Position numbers and translations under genes: made by a program. 14,993 nt of DNA, taken from Granulosicoccaceae bacterium (GTDB taxonomy: Bacteria; Pseudomonadota; Gammaproteobacteria; Granulosicoccales; Granulosicoccaceae). Position 1 is the first letter of the stretch. Each line of letters starts with the position of its first letter. Positions 8,097 to 14,993 of this stretch are shown here, in pieces. Location of the stretch: contig JALZUX010000058.1 of the NCBI GenBank assembly GCA_023301405.1, forward strand, positions 1 through 14,993, given 5' to 3'. The notes under the pieces were generated by a model that was given only the letters and a program-made list of their open reading frames with translations, had not been told where the DNA came from and did not search any database.

Positions 8097-9293
8097 TTAC
8101 TGGAACTTTGGTGAGGCAGATACTTTATGAATACTCAGATCGGCGCCGTTGTACTCATCTTCTTCGCTAAGCCTGATACCCACCGTTGCCTTTAGGATAC
8201 CGTAAACAATAAACCCGACTGCAGTTGCAAACAAGACACCTGTAATTGTACCTAAACATTGTGATACCAGACTAACGCCACCTAGTCCACCAAATTGTTG
8301 CTGGCCAAATATGCCTGCCGCAATCCCGCCCCAAGCACCACAAACGCCGTGCAGAGGCCAGACACCCAACACATCATCTACTTTCAATCGATTTTGGGTC
8401 AATGTAAACAGCCACACAAACAATGCACCGGCAATCGCACCCACCGCTAGTGAACCGATAGGATGCATGAGATCAGAGCCCGCACAAACTGCAACCAACC
8501 CTGCTAACGGACCGTTGTGCACAAAACCAGGATCGTTACGCCCCACAAAAAGTGCTGCCAGTAGACCACCAACCATAGCCATCAGCGAGTTCATCGCTAC
8601 CAACCCGCTGATTCCGCCAACTTCCTGCGCTGACATTACATTAAAGCCAAACCAGCCAACGGTAAGAATCCACGCACCCAATGCTAAAAAAGGTATGCTG
8701 GACGGTGGATGTGCGAGCAACACTTTCCCTTCAGAGGTATAGCGCCCTTGCCGCACACCAAGCAAAATCACCGCACCTAGCGCAACCCATCCGCCGAAGG
8801 CATGCACGACTACAGACCCTGCAAAGTCGTGAAACGGTTCACCACCGATGGAAGTAATGAAATCCTGAAAACCGTAGTTGCCGTTCCAAACCAAACCTTC
8901 AAAAAAAGGATAGGCAACTGCAACTATCACCAGGGAGGCCATCAATTGAGGGTAAAAACGTGCGCGCTCCGCGATACCCCCAGAAACGATAGCGGGAATG
9001 GCCGCGGCAAAAGTTAACAGGAAGAAAAATTTTACTAATTGATAACCGTTAGATTCAGCAAGAACCGCCGCTGGCTGAAAGAAATCCACGCCGTAGGCTA
9101 TGCTGTAACCAACAAAAAAATAGGCGATTGTCGACACACCAAAGTCGCTGATGATTTTGACCAGCGCATTAACCTGATTTTTCTCGCGGACAGTACCGAC
9201 CTCGAGAAAGGCAAAGCCTGCGTGCATCCAGAGCACCAAGATAGCTCCAAGCAGTACAAATAGGGTATCCGAACCTGACTGTAAGTTTTCCAA
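8097..9293 (-). CDS. amt: Ammonium transporter (Amt/AmtB family)
   Basis: This is an inner-membrane ammonium channel of about 398 residues with roughly eleven hydrophobic segments. Family hallmarks include MHAGFAFLEVGTVREKN near the N-terminus, the pore-region sequences FAGSVVVHAFGGWVALG and GWFGFNVMS, the P-II-contacting loops, and the late LGVWPLHGVCGAWG with its conserved His. No cleavable signal peptide is evident. Two TTG starts are possible. The one at 9293 gives MENLQSGSDTLFVLL, a typical family N-terminus, and has AGGTGA seven bases upstream; the one at 9317 adds eight residues. A sigma-70-like promoter at 9324-9353 would start transcription near 9317, which also favours 9293. The P-II gene directly downstream is the classic partner that gates this channel. 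Confidence 0.92.
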   Translation of the reverse strand: MENLQSGSDTLFVLLGAILVLWMHAGFAFLEVGTVREKNQVNALVKIISDFGVSTIAYFFVGYSIAYGVDFFQPAAVLAESNGYQLVKFFFLLTFAAAIPAIVSGGIAERARFYPQLMASLVIVAVAYPFFEGLVWNGNYGFQDFITSIGGEPFHDFAGSVVVHAFGGWVALGAVILLGVRQGRYTSEGKVLLAHPPSSIPFLALGAWILTVGWFGFNVMSAQEVGGISGLVAMNSLMAMVGGLLAALFVGRNDPGFVHNGPLAGLVAVCAGSDLMHPIGSLAVGAIAGALFVWLFTLTQNRLKVDDVLGVWPLHGVCGAWGGIAAGIFGQQQFGGLGGVSLVSQCLGTITGVLFATAVGFIVYGILKATVGIRLSEEDEYNGADLSIHKVSASPKFQ

Positions 9294-9323
9294 CCGATTT
9301 TCACCTATATTGACCAACCCCTA

Positions 9324-9353
9324 ATTTTAGATGATTTTAGGTTTTGCCATCAA
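9324..9353 (-). promoter_or_regulatory. Candidate sigma-70 promoter for amt-glnK
   Basis: On the - strand, TTGATG (9353-9348) and TAAAAT (9329-9324) are separated by 18 bases, matching four of six and five of six consensus positions. The predicted start would fall near 9317, giving a leader of about 24 bases before the preferred TTG start at 9293. The rest of the 274-base gap up to 9567 holds no gene that I can see. A nitrogen-regulated sigma-54 promoter would be expected here. The nearest candidate, TGGCCC-N7-GC around 9420-9437, is a poor match at the -12 element. Confidence 0.4.
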
Positions 9354-9567
9354 CTTATTATCTGATCCATGCTTCCGATTGGTAAATCCATTGGCCGTAA
9401 TTAGTGCCCGTCAGGAACTGCGCGTAGCGAGGGCCAATCAACTGCTTTAGATTTTGCCACTGCATGTGCACAGGTACTTGCTAGAAATTGGTCATTTTGC
9501 AAGTAACGACAGGTGGTCGTGAAAGATTGCGTGGCAGTGTTGCGCTTGTTTCTGGATGGGCACTACA

Positions 9568-9969
9568 TTAGTCATCGTGACTCTTGAATTTGTGGATCTG
9601 ACGCCGATCCCGTTTGCTAGGCCTGCCAGCAAGTCGCTCTCCCTGAGAAATTAAACGGTCATCCTTAAGTTTAATCTCTAGAATTCGCCGTTTGTCCATA
9701 CTTTCTTCTGTTTCGGCGTAGGCGGTTACCGCCTCTTTGGCACTGACACGCTTTTGAAACAGCCGTTCTATACACACATCAAATTCAAAAGGTCCTTTCT
9801 TAATGTTCAGCTTTTGACCCACCGAGACTTGTCGGGAGGGCTTAGCCCGTGAACCATCCACCTGCACCTTACCGCTGGATACGGTATCTGTTGCCAGTGT
9901 GCGGGTTTTGAAAAAACGGGTGGCCCATAACCACTTATCTAAGCGGACTGTTTCTGGTTGATTGTTCAT
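9568..9969 (-). CDS. hslR: Heat shock protein 15-like S4-domain RNA-binding protein
   Basis: This is a 133-residue basic protein matching Hsp15. The S4 domain occupies about residues 8-70 (VRLDKWLWATRFFKTRTLA, GKVQVDGSRAKPSRQVSVGQ). The typical alpha-helical tail includes SAKEAVTAYAETEESMDKRR, and the basic C-terminus ends in KRDRRQIHKFKSHDD. Hsp15 binds 50S subunits that carry a peptidyl-tRNA after translation abort and helps recycle them. I placed the start at the ATG 9969, which gives the family length and N-terminus. An in-frame GTG at 10044 would add 25 residues that look like a membrane helix, not expected for this cytosolic protein. The ribosome binding site is weak. The gene is divergent from the YcgL gene. 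No heat-shock promoter was found in the 108-base gap. Confidence 0.88.
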   Translation of the reverse strand: MNNQPETVRLDKWLWATRFFKTRTLATDTVSSGKVQVDGSRAKPSRQVSVGQKLNIKKGPFEFDVCIERLFQKRVSAKEAVTAYAETEESMDKRRILEIKLKDDRLISQGERLAGRPSKRDRRQIHKFKSHDD

Positions 9970-10077
9970 TACAAGGTAAATCCGAAAGCAGGTTACCAGC
10001 AGAAATAGTAACATTGACACAACACGCGAAAAACGCCACCCCACATTACCATAACTCGCTAAATTGGCAGAAAATCG

Positions 10078-10338
10078 ATGGAAGTATTCGTATATCGGAG
10101 CAACAAAAAAATGGGCTTCTATCTTTACCTACTTAAAAAAGATAATTTCGATTCCGTACCACCGGAACTTCTTCGAAGTCTAGGCAAGCTGGATTTTTCT
10201 CTTGAGTTTAACCTTCACGAGGGGCGCAAATTGGCGAAAGAAGATCCTGCAATTGTAATAAGCAACCTGAAAAAACTGGGATTTCACTTACAAATAACTG
10301 ACCCACTCGCCGCACCGGAAGCTTTCAAGCTGCGCTAA
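10078..10338 (+). CDS. YcgL domain-containing protein
   Basis: This is an 86-residue protein of the YcgL family, small cytosolic proteins of gammaproteobacteria with no settled function. Family features are the N-terminal VFVYRSNKKMGFYLYLLKKDNFDSVP, then PPELLRSLGKLDFSLEFNL, the DGRKL-like HEGRKLAKED and the closing KLGFHLQITDP. It is about the length of the conserved core and lacks the tail of the E. coli protein. The start ATG has only a weak purine stretch upstream (GGCAGAAAA). A perfect TTGACA occurs at 10014-10019, but no fitting -10 follows it, so the promoter is unresolved. The gene is transcribed alone, divergent from hslR and convergent with the cytochrome pair, with which it shares a terminator. 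Confidence 0.87.
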   Translation: MEVFVYRSNKKMGFYLYLLKKDNFDSVPPELLRSLGKLDFSLEFNLHEGRKLAKEDPAIVISNLKKLGFHLQITDPLAAPEAFKLR

Positions 10339-10366
10339 GAACAACCATCAACAACAACCAGACAAT

Positions 10367-10390
10367 AAAAAGGGCCCTACGGCCCCTTTC
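10367..10390. terminator. Bidirectional terminator between ycgL and the cytochromes
   Basis: AAAGGGCC (10369-10376) pairs with GGCCCCTTT (10381-10389) around a four-base loop, with one bulged C. On the - strand the stem is followed by TTTTTATT, which makes it a good terminator for the cytochrome genes ending at 10417. On the + strand, 28 bases past the ycgL stop, the trailing CTTTCATT is weaker but could serve ycgL. Confidence 0.75.
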
Positions 10391-10416
10391 ATTCATCCAT
10401 TTACAACATTGCTAAG

Positions 10417-10773
10417 CTACCTTTTTGGCACGCTCAGCACTGATTCCTGACTAGAAAAATAGGCGGCTAGATCACGAATGTCCTGATCGCTCAGCGCCGC
10501 TGCAAAACCAGCCATAATCGCATTATTACGAGCACCACTCTTGTAGTCAGACAATGCACGGACCAAGTAGCTTTCATACTGGCCAGCTAACTTTGGATTT
10601 GTTGGAATACTACTGTTACCGTCAGCACCATGGCAGGCAGCACACGTGGCTGATAATTCCTTTCCTTTTTCAACATCACCACCAGCAAAAGCCACTGGCG
10701 ACAGACCGATCGTCACCGCCGCTACTGCCAGACCTTGAGTCAAGCAACGGCACAACAATTTTACTTTTTTCAT
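10417..10773 (-). CDS. Secreted monohaem class I cytochrome c (second of pair)
   Basis: This is a 118-residue exported cytochrome c. The signal peptide is residues 1-30 (cleavage VAFA-GG). The single haem-binding motif CAACH is at 44-48, and Met87 in NAIMAGFAAALSD is the likely sixth ligand. The C-terminal helix DQDIRDLAAYFSSQ is typical of the c553/c4-half family of periplasmic electron carriers. I chose the ATG at 10773, which gives a normal Lys-rich signal peptide start; the longer frame from 10818 would overlap the previous gene. It starts 16 bases after the preceding cytochrome gene, so the two are probably co-transcribed. The electron donor and acceptor cannot be told from the context. 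The two signal-peptide cysteines (Cys8 and Cys10) lie before the cleavage site and are not a lipobox. Confidence 0.88.
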   Translation of the reverse strand: MKKVKLLCRCLTQGLAVAAVTIGLSPVAFAGGDVEKGKELSATCAACHGADGNSSIPTNPKLAGQYESYLVRALSDYKSGARNNAIMAGFAAALSDQDIRDLAAYFSSQESVLSVPKR

Positions 10774-10789
10774 GTGTATGGCGATCCCG

Positions 10790-11113
10790 TTACTTTGTAG
10801 AAGATAAGTAAGCAGCAATGTCAGCTATGTCCTCATCACTGAGGGTTGCTGCATTGGCATGCATTGTCTTGTGAGAACGCTGCTTTTCCTTGTAGGCTTT
10901 CAACGCGGCAATAATATATGCCTCGTGCTGGCCACCTAGCTTTGGCACATGATAGGTCGGATAGGCGTTGACGTAACCGGGAACGCCGTGACATCCCAAG
11001 CAGCTCCATGCCTTTTTCGCTCCAGCAGCAGGATCTCCAGCGTTTGCGGCATTCATTACCAGCAAAGAGGTTCCAGCTGCTACCAATAACGCCAGCTTAT
11101 TTATCATTTTCAT
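10790..11113 (-). CDS. Secreted monohaem class I cytochrome c (first of pair)
   Basis: This is a 107-residue exported cytochrome c. The signal peptide covers residues 1-25 (cleavage NAANA-GD). The haem motif CLGCH is at 38-42, the YPTYHVPKLGGQHEAYI segment follows, and Met84 in HKTMHANAATLSDEDI is the probable axial ligand. The C-terminal helix IADIAAYLSS completes the c-type fold. The start at 11113 (or the second Met at 11107) is chosen because an upstream extension to 11212 would place 33 non-signal residues before the hydrophobic core and overlap the htpG stop. Together with its neighbour it resembles the two halves of a dihaem cytochrome c4 encoded as separate proteins, although the two differ clearly in sequence. 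The redox partner is unknown. Confidence 0.87.
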   Translation of the reverse strand: MKMINKLALLVAAGTSLLVMNAANAGDPAAGAKKAWSCLGCHGVPGYVNAYPTYHVPKLGGQHEAYIIAALKAYKEKQRSHKTMHANAATLSDEDIADIAAYLSSTK

Positions 11114-11176
11114 AGGCCGTTCTTGTAGTAAATATTTCGAAATCATACCGAGCATTCTACTGCGCTCAAGCCACGA

Positions 11177-11182
11177 ATTATA
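11177..11182 (-). promoter_or_regulatory. Candidate -10 element for the cytochrome pair
   Basis: A perfect TATAAT on the - strand lies about 64 bases upstream of the first cytochrome start, in the gap after htpG. No good -35 hexamer is present 16-18 bases further upstream, so activation or read-through from htpG are alternatives. A small inverted repeat (TGATTG/CAATCA, 11195-11211) overlaps the htpG stop but lacks a T run. Confidence 0.3.
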
Positions 11183-11208
11183 GTCGCTTTTAACTGATTG
11201 GCTAGCAA

Positions 11209-13119
11209 TCAACTACTGAGTTCAATGATGAGTTCATTCATGCGACTTACAAATCCCGCTGCGTCGTCCAGTTGACCACCTTCCGCCAGTACCGCTTGAT
11301 CCAGCAACAGATTTGACCAATCACCAAATCTGTCTTCATCAGGCTCGACATCCATTTTCTTAAGTATCGGATGCGTTGGGTTTATCTCAAGCGTTGGTTT
11401 GTTTTCAGGTATCTCATGGCCGGCCTGCTTCATCAGTTGCTGCATGTGCATGGCCATTTCCTGCTCCCCTAACACCACACAGGCTGGAGAGGTCGTTAAG
11501 CGATGCGACACGCGAACATCAGCTACCTTGCTTTCAAGTTGCGCTTTCATTCGAGAGATCAGTTTTTCTGACTCTTTCTCAACAGTTTCATGGTGCTCTT
11601 TTTCTTCTTTATCCTGAACCTCTCCTAGATCAAGATCACCTTTTGCAACGGAGTTCAATGACTTGCCATCGAACTCACTCAGATACGACATCATCCATTC
11701 GTCTACCCGATCATACATTATCAAAACCTCCACCCCTTTCTTGGTAAAGATCTCAAGGTGTGGACTGTTTTTACCGGCCATGAAATTATCAGCCGTAATG
11801 TAGTATATCTTTTCCTGACCGGGCTTCATGCGTGAGATGTAATCCGCAAAACTTACCGACTGGCTTTCTTTGCCACTTTCAGACGACGCAAAACGGAAGA
11901 GTGCAGCTACTTGCTCTCGGTTTGCAAAATCCTCTCCAGGCGCTTCTTTCAGGCAACGCCCGAACTGCTCCCAAAATATCTTGTAATTATCTGGCTCTTT
12001 CTCAGCCATATTCTCAAGCAGTCCCAGCATTTTTTTAACCGATGCACCGCGTATGCTTTCAACAACCTTGTTGCTTTGCAAAATCTCTCTAGACACATTG
12101 AGCGGCAGGTCGCTTGAATCAATAACACCGCGAATAAATCGCAAGTAACGCGGCATCAGCTTGTCAGCTTCATCCATGATAAACACGCGTTGCGCATACA
12201 GCTTTATGCCATGTTGTTGTTGTGCATCGTAAAGATCGAATGGGGCATTTTTAGGTATGTACAACAGGGATGTATATTCAAACTTTCCTTCCACGCGGTT
12301 ATGCGACCACGCTAAAGGATCTTCCCAGTCGTTACTAACTTGCTTATAAAACGATTTGTATTCGTCTTCTGAAATGTCTTTTTTGCCACGTGTCCACAAA
12401 GCAGAGGCATCATTCACTTTTTCAAGTTGCGGTTCTTTTGCTTCTGCTTCTTCGTCGTCAGGGTTGTCATGCACTACTTCGAGCATCATGATCGGAAAAG
12501 TTATGTGATCAGAATATTTTTTTACTATTCCGCGCAGTCGCCAATTATCAGCAAACTCGTGAGCATCTTCCCTCAAGTGCAACGTTACCGTTGTACCTTT
12601 GCCAGCACATTCAACCTGCTGCAAATCATAACTGCCAGTGGCTTCACTCTCCCACCGTACCCCGTTAGCAACATCATCACCGGCTTTCCTTGTGACCAGA
12701 GTGACCTTGTCCGCCACTACAAATGCAGAATAAAAACCAACGCCAAACTGCCCAATCAACCGAGAATCTTCTTGCTGGTCACCGGTCAATGACTCCATGA
12801 ACTGCTTAGTACCGGACTTAGCAATCGTACCTATGTTGCTGATGACCTCTTCGCGATTCATGCCAACACCATTGTCGGAAATGGTAACGGTATGCCCTTC
12901 AGCATCAAAACCGATCGTGATTGCCAGCTCTTGCTCACCTTCGTTTAGCGAATCATTAGCAACGGCTTCAAACCTTAGTTTGTCGCACGCATCCGACGCA
13001 TTCGAAATCAGCTCACGCAGGAAGATTTCTTTGTTCGAATACAGCGAGTGGATCATCAGCTTTAACAGCTGATTGACTTCCGCTTGAAATTCCATGGTTT
13101 GTGCTTCGGGTTCTGTCAT
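11209..13119 (-). CDS. htpG: Molecular chaperone HtpG (bacterial Hsp90)
   Basis: This is a 636-residue cytosolic ATP-dependent chaperone of full family length. The N-terminal GHKL ATPase domain shows FQAEVNQLLKLMIHSLYSNK, FLRELISNASDACDKLR, DNGVGMN, the lid-region IGTIAKSGT and IGQFGVGFYSAF, then GKGTTVTLHL. The middle domain includes PLNVSREILQ, with the conserved catalytic Arg, and the C-terminal dimerisation domain ends at NELIIELSS. It assists folding of client proteins with DnaK, especially under heat stress. The ATG at 13119 is preceded by GGAG at nine bases; an in-frame TTG at 13134 overlaps this Shine-Dalgarno and is rejected. An insertion of acidic residues (DDEEAEAKEP) in the middle domain is a variable loop. 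A sigma-32-like promoter lies upstream. Confidence 0.97.
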   Translation of the reverse strand: MTEPEAQTMEFQAEVNQLLKLMIHSLYSNKEIFLRELISNASDACDKLRFEAVANDSLNEGEQELAITIGFDAEGHTVTISDNGVGMNREEVISNIGTIAKSGTKQFMESLTGDQQEDSRLIGQFGVGFYSAFVVADKVTLVTRKAGDDVANGVRWESEATGSYDLQQVECAGKGTTVTLHLREDAHEFADNWRLRGIVKKYSDHITFPIMMLEVVHDNPDDEEAEAKEPQLEKVNDASALWTRGKKDISEDEYKSFYKQVSNDWEDPLAWSHNRVEGKFEYTSLLYIPKNAPFDLYDAQQQHGIKLYAQRVFIMDEADKLMPRYLRFIRGVIDSSDLPLNVSREILQSNKVVESIRGASVKKMLGLLENMAEKEPDNYKIFWEQFGRCLKEAPGEDFANREQVAALFRFASSESGKESQSVSFADYISRMKPGQEKIYYITADNFMAGKNSPHLEIFTKKGVEVLIMYDRVDEWMMSYLSEFDGKSLNSVAKGDLDLGEVQDKEEKEHHETVEKESEKLISRMKAQLESKVADVRVSHRLTTSPACVVLGEQEMAMHMQQLMKQAGHEIPENKPTLEINPTHPILKKMDVEPDEDRFGDWSNLLLDQAVLAEGGQLDDAAGFVSRMNELIIELSS

Positions 13120-13185
13120 TTCTGATGGCTCCAACCCCGCATTTGAAAGGGGATTTACAGGTAATGATCGTCATTTAACAACGAC

Positions 13186-13214
13186 ATAATGCGGTGCACA
13201 AACCACTTTTCAAG
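13186..13214 (-). promoter_or_regulatory. Sigma-32 (heat-shock) promoter of htpG
   Basis: On the - strand, CTTGAAA (13214-13208) and CCGCATTAT (13194-13186) are 13 bases apart. The heat-shock consensus is CTTGAAA, a spacer of about 11-16 bases, then CCCCATNTA; the -35 element is perfect and the -10 core differs at one of six positions. The expected start is near 13180, giving a leader of about 60 bases before the htpG ATG. HtpG is a known sigma-32 regulon member in enteric bacteria. Confidence 0.65.
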
Positions 13215-13266
13215 CGTTACTATGCCAACCCATGATTTTTTAGAGCTTTGGACCGCAAAAGATATT

Positions 13267-13311
13267 CCCTGAACATCGAAGCCTCCGGTTCGGAGCATCG
13301 AGATGACAGGG
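13267..13311 (-). other. Long interrupted hairpin downstream of rplS
   Basis: Three nested complementary segments occur: CCCTG (13267-13271) with CAGGG (13307-13311), CATC (13274-13277) with GATG (13302-13305), and CTCCG (13283-13287) with CGGAG (13291-13295) around a three-base loop. It lies 27 bases past the rplS stop and upstream of the htpG promoter. On the - strand the stem is followed by AATATCTTTT, a weak T run. It may end the ribosomal operon transcript or protect its 3' end. Confidence 0.45.
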
Positions 13312-13337
13312 AAATGGCTGAAACTAAACCAACCGGT

Positions 13338-13682
13338 TTATAATTTTTCTTTGATCCGTGCGGCTCGGCCAGTCAGACCACGGAGGTAATAAAGCTTTGA
13401 ACGACGAACAGCACCACGTCGCTTCACTTCAATTTCAGCGACTTGCGGGCTGTAAGTTTGAAAAACCCGCTCAACACCCTCACCATGAGAAATTTTACGT
13501 ACAGTGAAGGCTGAGTTAAGACCACGATTCCGTCGGGCAATAACCACACCTTCAAACGCCTGCAGACGCTCGCGTGTCCCTTCTTTCACACGCACTTGCA
13601 CCACGACCGTGTCTCCCGGGTGAAACGCAGGTACTTCCTTGGTCATCTGCTCTGCGTTTAACGCATCAATGATATTGCTCAT
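13338..13682 (-). CDS. rplS: Large-subunit ribosomal protein bL19
   Basis: This ribosomal protein sits at the 30S-50S interface. It has 114 residues, essentially the same length as E. coli L19 and close in sequence throughout: [26 protein letters not shown], the signature [39 protein letters not shown] and the C-terminal [25 protein letters not shown]. The ATG at 13682 is preceded by TTGGAG at eight bases; the GTG at 13691 falls inside that spacer and is rejected. It is the last gene of the conserved rpsP-rimM-trmD-rplS order, 63-72 bases after trmD, and is followed by the interrupted hairpin at 13267-13311. Confidence 0.97.
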   Translation of the reverse strand: MSNIIDALNAEQMTKEVPAFHPGDTVVVQVRVKEGTRERLQAFEGVVIARRNRGLNSAFTVRKISHGEGVERVFQTYSPQVAEIEVKRRGAVRRSKLYYLRGLTGRAARIKEKL

Positions 13683-13754
13683 TACATCCACTCCAATTAG
13701 CGTGGTTCAATTTACTGTAAGTGTCCGCTTGATCGCTGTGCGCCAATTGGACGG

Positions 13755-14528
13755 TTAATTGTTTGCCCTAGCCATATCTTCCAACAATTGCTGATCTTCA
13801 TCGCTCAGTTGTTGTTGATCTAGCAGGCCTTTCAATAATTCCGGTCGCCTCAATGAGGTTCGCAGCAATGATTGCCTGCGCCGCCACAAACGGATACTTT
13901 CGTGATTACCGCCTAGCAAAACCTGCGGCACCTTCATTCCTTTATATTCTTCCGGTCGCGTATAGTGCGGACAATCCAGCAAGCCTATTCCGGCAAAGGA
14001 ATCTTGCGCGGCTGAGTCTTCGTGACCCAAAACCCCTGGAATTTGCCGGGCAATTGCATCAACAATCACCATTGCGGCAAGTTCGCCACCACTCAACACA
14101 TAATCACCAATAGATATTTCCCTATCTATTCGCGATTGAATTAACCTTTCATCAACTCCTTCATACCGCCCTGCCACGAGCACAAGATTTTGCTTTGTCG
14201 CTAGCTCCGCTACTAACTGGTGATCGAGACGCTCACCCTGCGGGCTCACATAGACCACCAACGGTTTCACTGATACTTGCCGAGCATTACCAGCCTGCGC
14301 CTCAGAAATCGCCTCATCAAGCGGCCCGGCCTGCATCAACATGCCTGGCCCACCGCCATAAGGACGATCGTCTACCGTTCGATGCTTATCTGCCGCAAAG
14401 TCTCGAGGGTTCACTGTCGACAAGCTCAACAACTTTTTATCAAGCGCTCGACCAGTAACGCCGCAAAGCCCCACCGCTTGCACCAACTCGGGGAATAGCG
14501 TCACCACCGATATCGCGTTGCTGCTCAT
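13755..14528 (-). CDS. trmD: tRNA (guanine-37-N1)-methyltransferase TrmD
   Basis: TrmD transfers methyl from S-adenosylmethionine to N1 of G37 in tRNAs reading CNN and related codons, which prevents +1 frameshifting. It has 257 residues, the usual length. The SPOUT trefoil-knot motifs are present: [27 protein letters not shown], the knot sequence [17 protein letters not shown] and the [13 protein letters not shown] segment, followed by [15 protein letters not shown] near the C-terminal helical domain. The ATG at 14528 lies nine bases after the rimM stop, with no obvious Shine-Dalgarno, which is consistent with translational coupling to rimM. Confidence 0.97.
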   Translation of the reverse strand: MSSNAISVVTLFPELVQAVGLCGVTGRALDKKLLSLSTVNPRDFAADKHRTVDDRPYGGGPGMLMQAGPLDEAISEAQAGNARQVSVKPLVVYVSPQGERLDHQLVAELATKQNLVLVAGRYEGVDERLIQSRIDREISIGDYVLSGGELAAMVIVDAIARQIPGVLGHEDSAAQDSFAGIGLLDCPHYTRPEEYKGMKVPQVLLGGNHESIRLWRRRQSLLRTSLRRPELLKGLLDQQQLSDEDQQLLEDMARANN

Positions 14529-14537
14529 AGTAAAAAT

Positions 14538-14993
14538 CTAAAAATCCGGATCCCAATCAACCGTAAGAAGGTTTTCTTCTATGTTGACTGTTTTGATGAC
14601 ATCGCCTTGTATCCAAGGGACCAACCTCTCCCTGTCACCAACAACGACTAACACGTCATTTGCGCCAGTTTCCATAATCCTCTTTACGCTACCCAACACC
14701 TTCCCTTCCAAGGTTACAACCGATAGCCCGATCAAGTCAGCCCAGTAGTAGCTTCCGTCCTTTGGTTCAGGTAAATCTTCTCTGCTTAGCTCGACCATTG
14801 CGTTAGTCAACTTCGCGACGTCGTCGCGATCTTCAATGCCGTCAAACTTAACGGCCAAGAACTTTCCGTGCATTCGCCCTGCCTGCAAGGTCAGCCGGCT
14901 TTTCTTTCCATTCTGGCTGATTTCCCACACTTTGTACCCCAGCAAACCCTCTATTGGGTCGGTGTAGGAAGTCACCTTAGTCCACCCACGCAC
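14538..14993 (-). CDS. rimM: Ribosome maturation factor RimM (5' end cut by window)
   Basis: RimM binds ribosomal protein S19 and helps mature the 30S head domain and 16S rRNA. About 152 codons are visible. The sequence enters at a GTG that reads as Val in a GxRGW-type motif near the family N-terminus, so it is an internal codon and not a start. Roughly 15-25 N-terminal residues lie outside the window. The N-terminal RimM domain includes RGWTKVTSYTDP and KFDGIEDRDDVAKL. The PRC-barrel domain includes DGSYYWADLIGLSVVT, METGANDVLVV, RERLVPWI and the typical end TVDWDPDF. It precedes trmD by nine bases; rpsP is expected just beyond the right edge. Confidence 0.95.
   Translation of the reverse strand: MRGWTKVTSYTDPIEGLLGYKVWEISQNGKKSRLTLQAGRMHGKFLAVKFDGIEDRDDVAKLTNAMVELSREDLPEPKDGSYYWADLIGLSVVTLEGKVLGSVKRIMETGANDVLVVVGDRERLVPWIQGDVIKTVNIEENLLTVDWDPDF

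Noticed and set aside
8311..8742. 143-residue open frame on the + strand opposite amt.
   Set aside because: It is antisense to a clearly conserved transporter, Pro/Thr-rich in the way of a shadow frame, and has no recognisable domain.
9415..9440. Possible sigma-54 promoter upstream of amt (TGGCCC with GC at the right distance).
   Set aside because: The -12 half matches poorly (ACGC instead of TTGC) and it lies over 120 bases from the start. A sigma-70-like pair nearer the gene fits better.
10014..10042. Perfect TTGACA upstream of ycgL as a -35 element.
   Set aside because: The bases 16-18 positions downstream are CACCCC or similar, with no resemblance to TATAAT.
9970..10044. A 25-residue membrane-like N-terminal extension of the Hsp15 gene starting at GTG 10044.
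   Set aside because: Hsp15 is cytosolic and about 133 residues long. The ATG at 9969 gives the exact family N-terminus, so the hydrophobic stretch is probably untranslated upstream sequence.
11114..11212. N-terminal extension of the first cytochrome to 11212, overlapping the htpG stop.
   Set aside because: The extension would bury the signal peptide 33 residues in. A normal Lys-containing signal peptide begins at 11113.

Overview
This window is a stretch of gammaproteobacterial chromosome, apparently core genome, with no sign of mobile elements, CRISPR, phage, rRNA or tRNA genes. The evidence is the rimM-trmD-rplS ribosomal cluster, an HtpG with a sigma-32-like promoter, PcnB closely resembling the E. 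coli enzyme, a GlnB/GlnK-type P-II protein beside an Amt transporter, and a YcgL-family protein. Base composition is moderate and AT-leaning in places. The genus cannot be decided from the sequence; an aquatic, free-living gammaproteobacterium is a reasonable guess.

Layout from left to right. (1) A secreted ComEA-like helix-hairpin-helix protein lies on the + strand and ends in a strong terminator. (2) Facing it on the - strand is a three-gene signalling module: an OmpR-type response regulator, a secreted LysM-FecR protein and a CHASE2-PAS histidine kinase. (3) Upstream of that, in the same direction, are a deoxynucleoside kinase-like gene, pcnB, a P-II gene and amt. (4) An Hsp15-type S4 protein (-) and a YcgL protein (+) are divergently transcribed. 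(5) Two small secreted monohaem cytochromes c (-) follow, with a terminator shared with ycgL. (6) Next comes htpG (-). (7) The right edge carries rplS, trmD and rimM (all -), with the rimM start cut off by the window end.

Functionally, amt and the P-II protein form the usual ammonium uptake and nitrogen-sensing pair. The rimM-trmD-rplS block serves ribosome assembly and translation. HtpG and Hsp15 are heat-shock proteins at separate loci. The least understood part is the module at about 600-5519. Its LysM domain suggests that the FecR-domain protein is held on peptidoglycan, its CHASE2 kinase has a large extracytoplasmic sensor, and the regulator gene lies in the same run. I infer a cell-wall or periplasm sensing pathway in which the FecR protein is an accessory partner of the kinase. 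The signal and target genes are unknown.

Several starts were moved from the longest possible frame because a Shine-Dalgarno sequence, a signal peptide or the family length fixes a downstream codon. Three genes in the 4.8-9.3 kb run (regulator, pcnB, amt) appear to use TTG starts. No gene-free stretch exceeds 300 bases.
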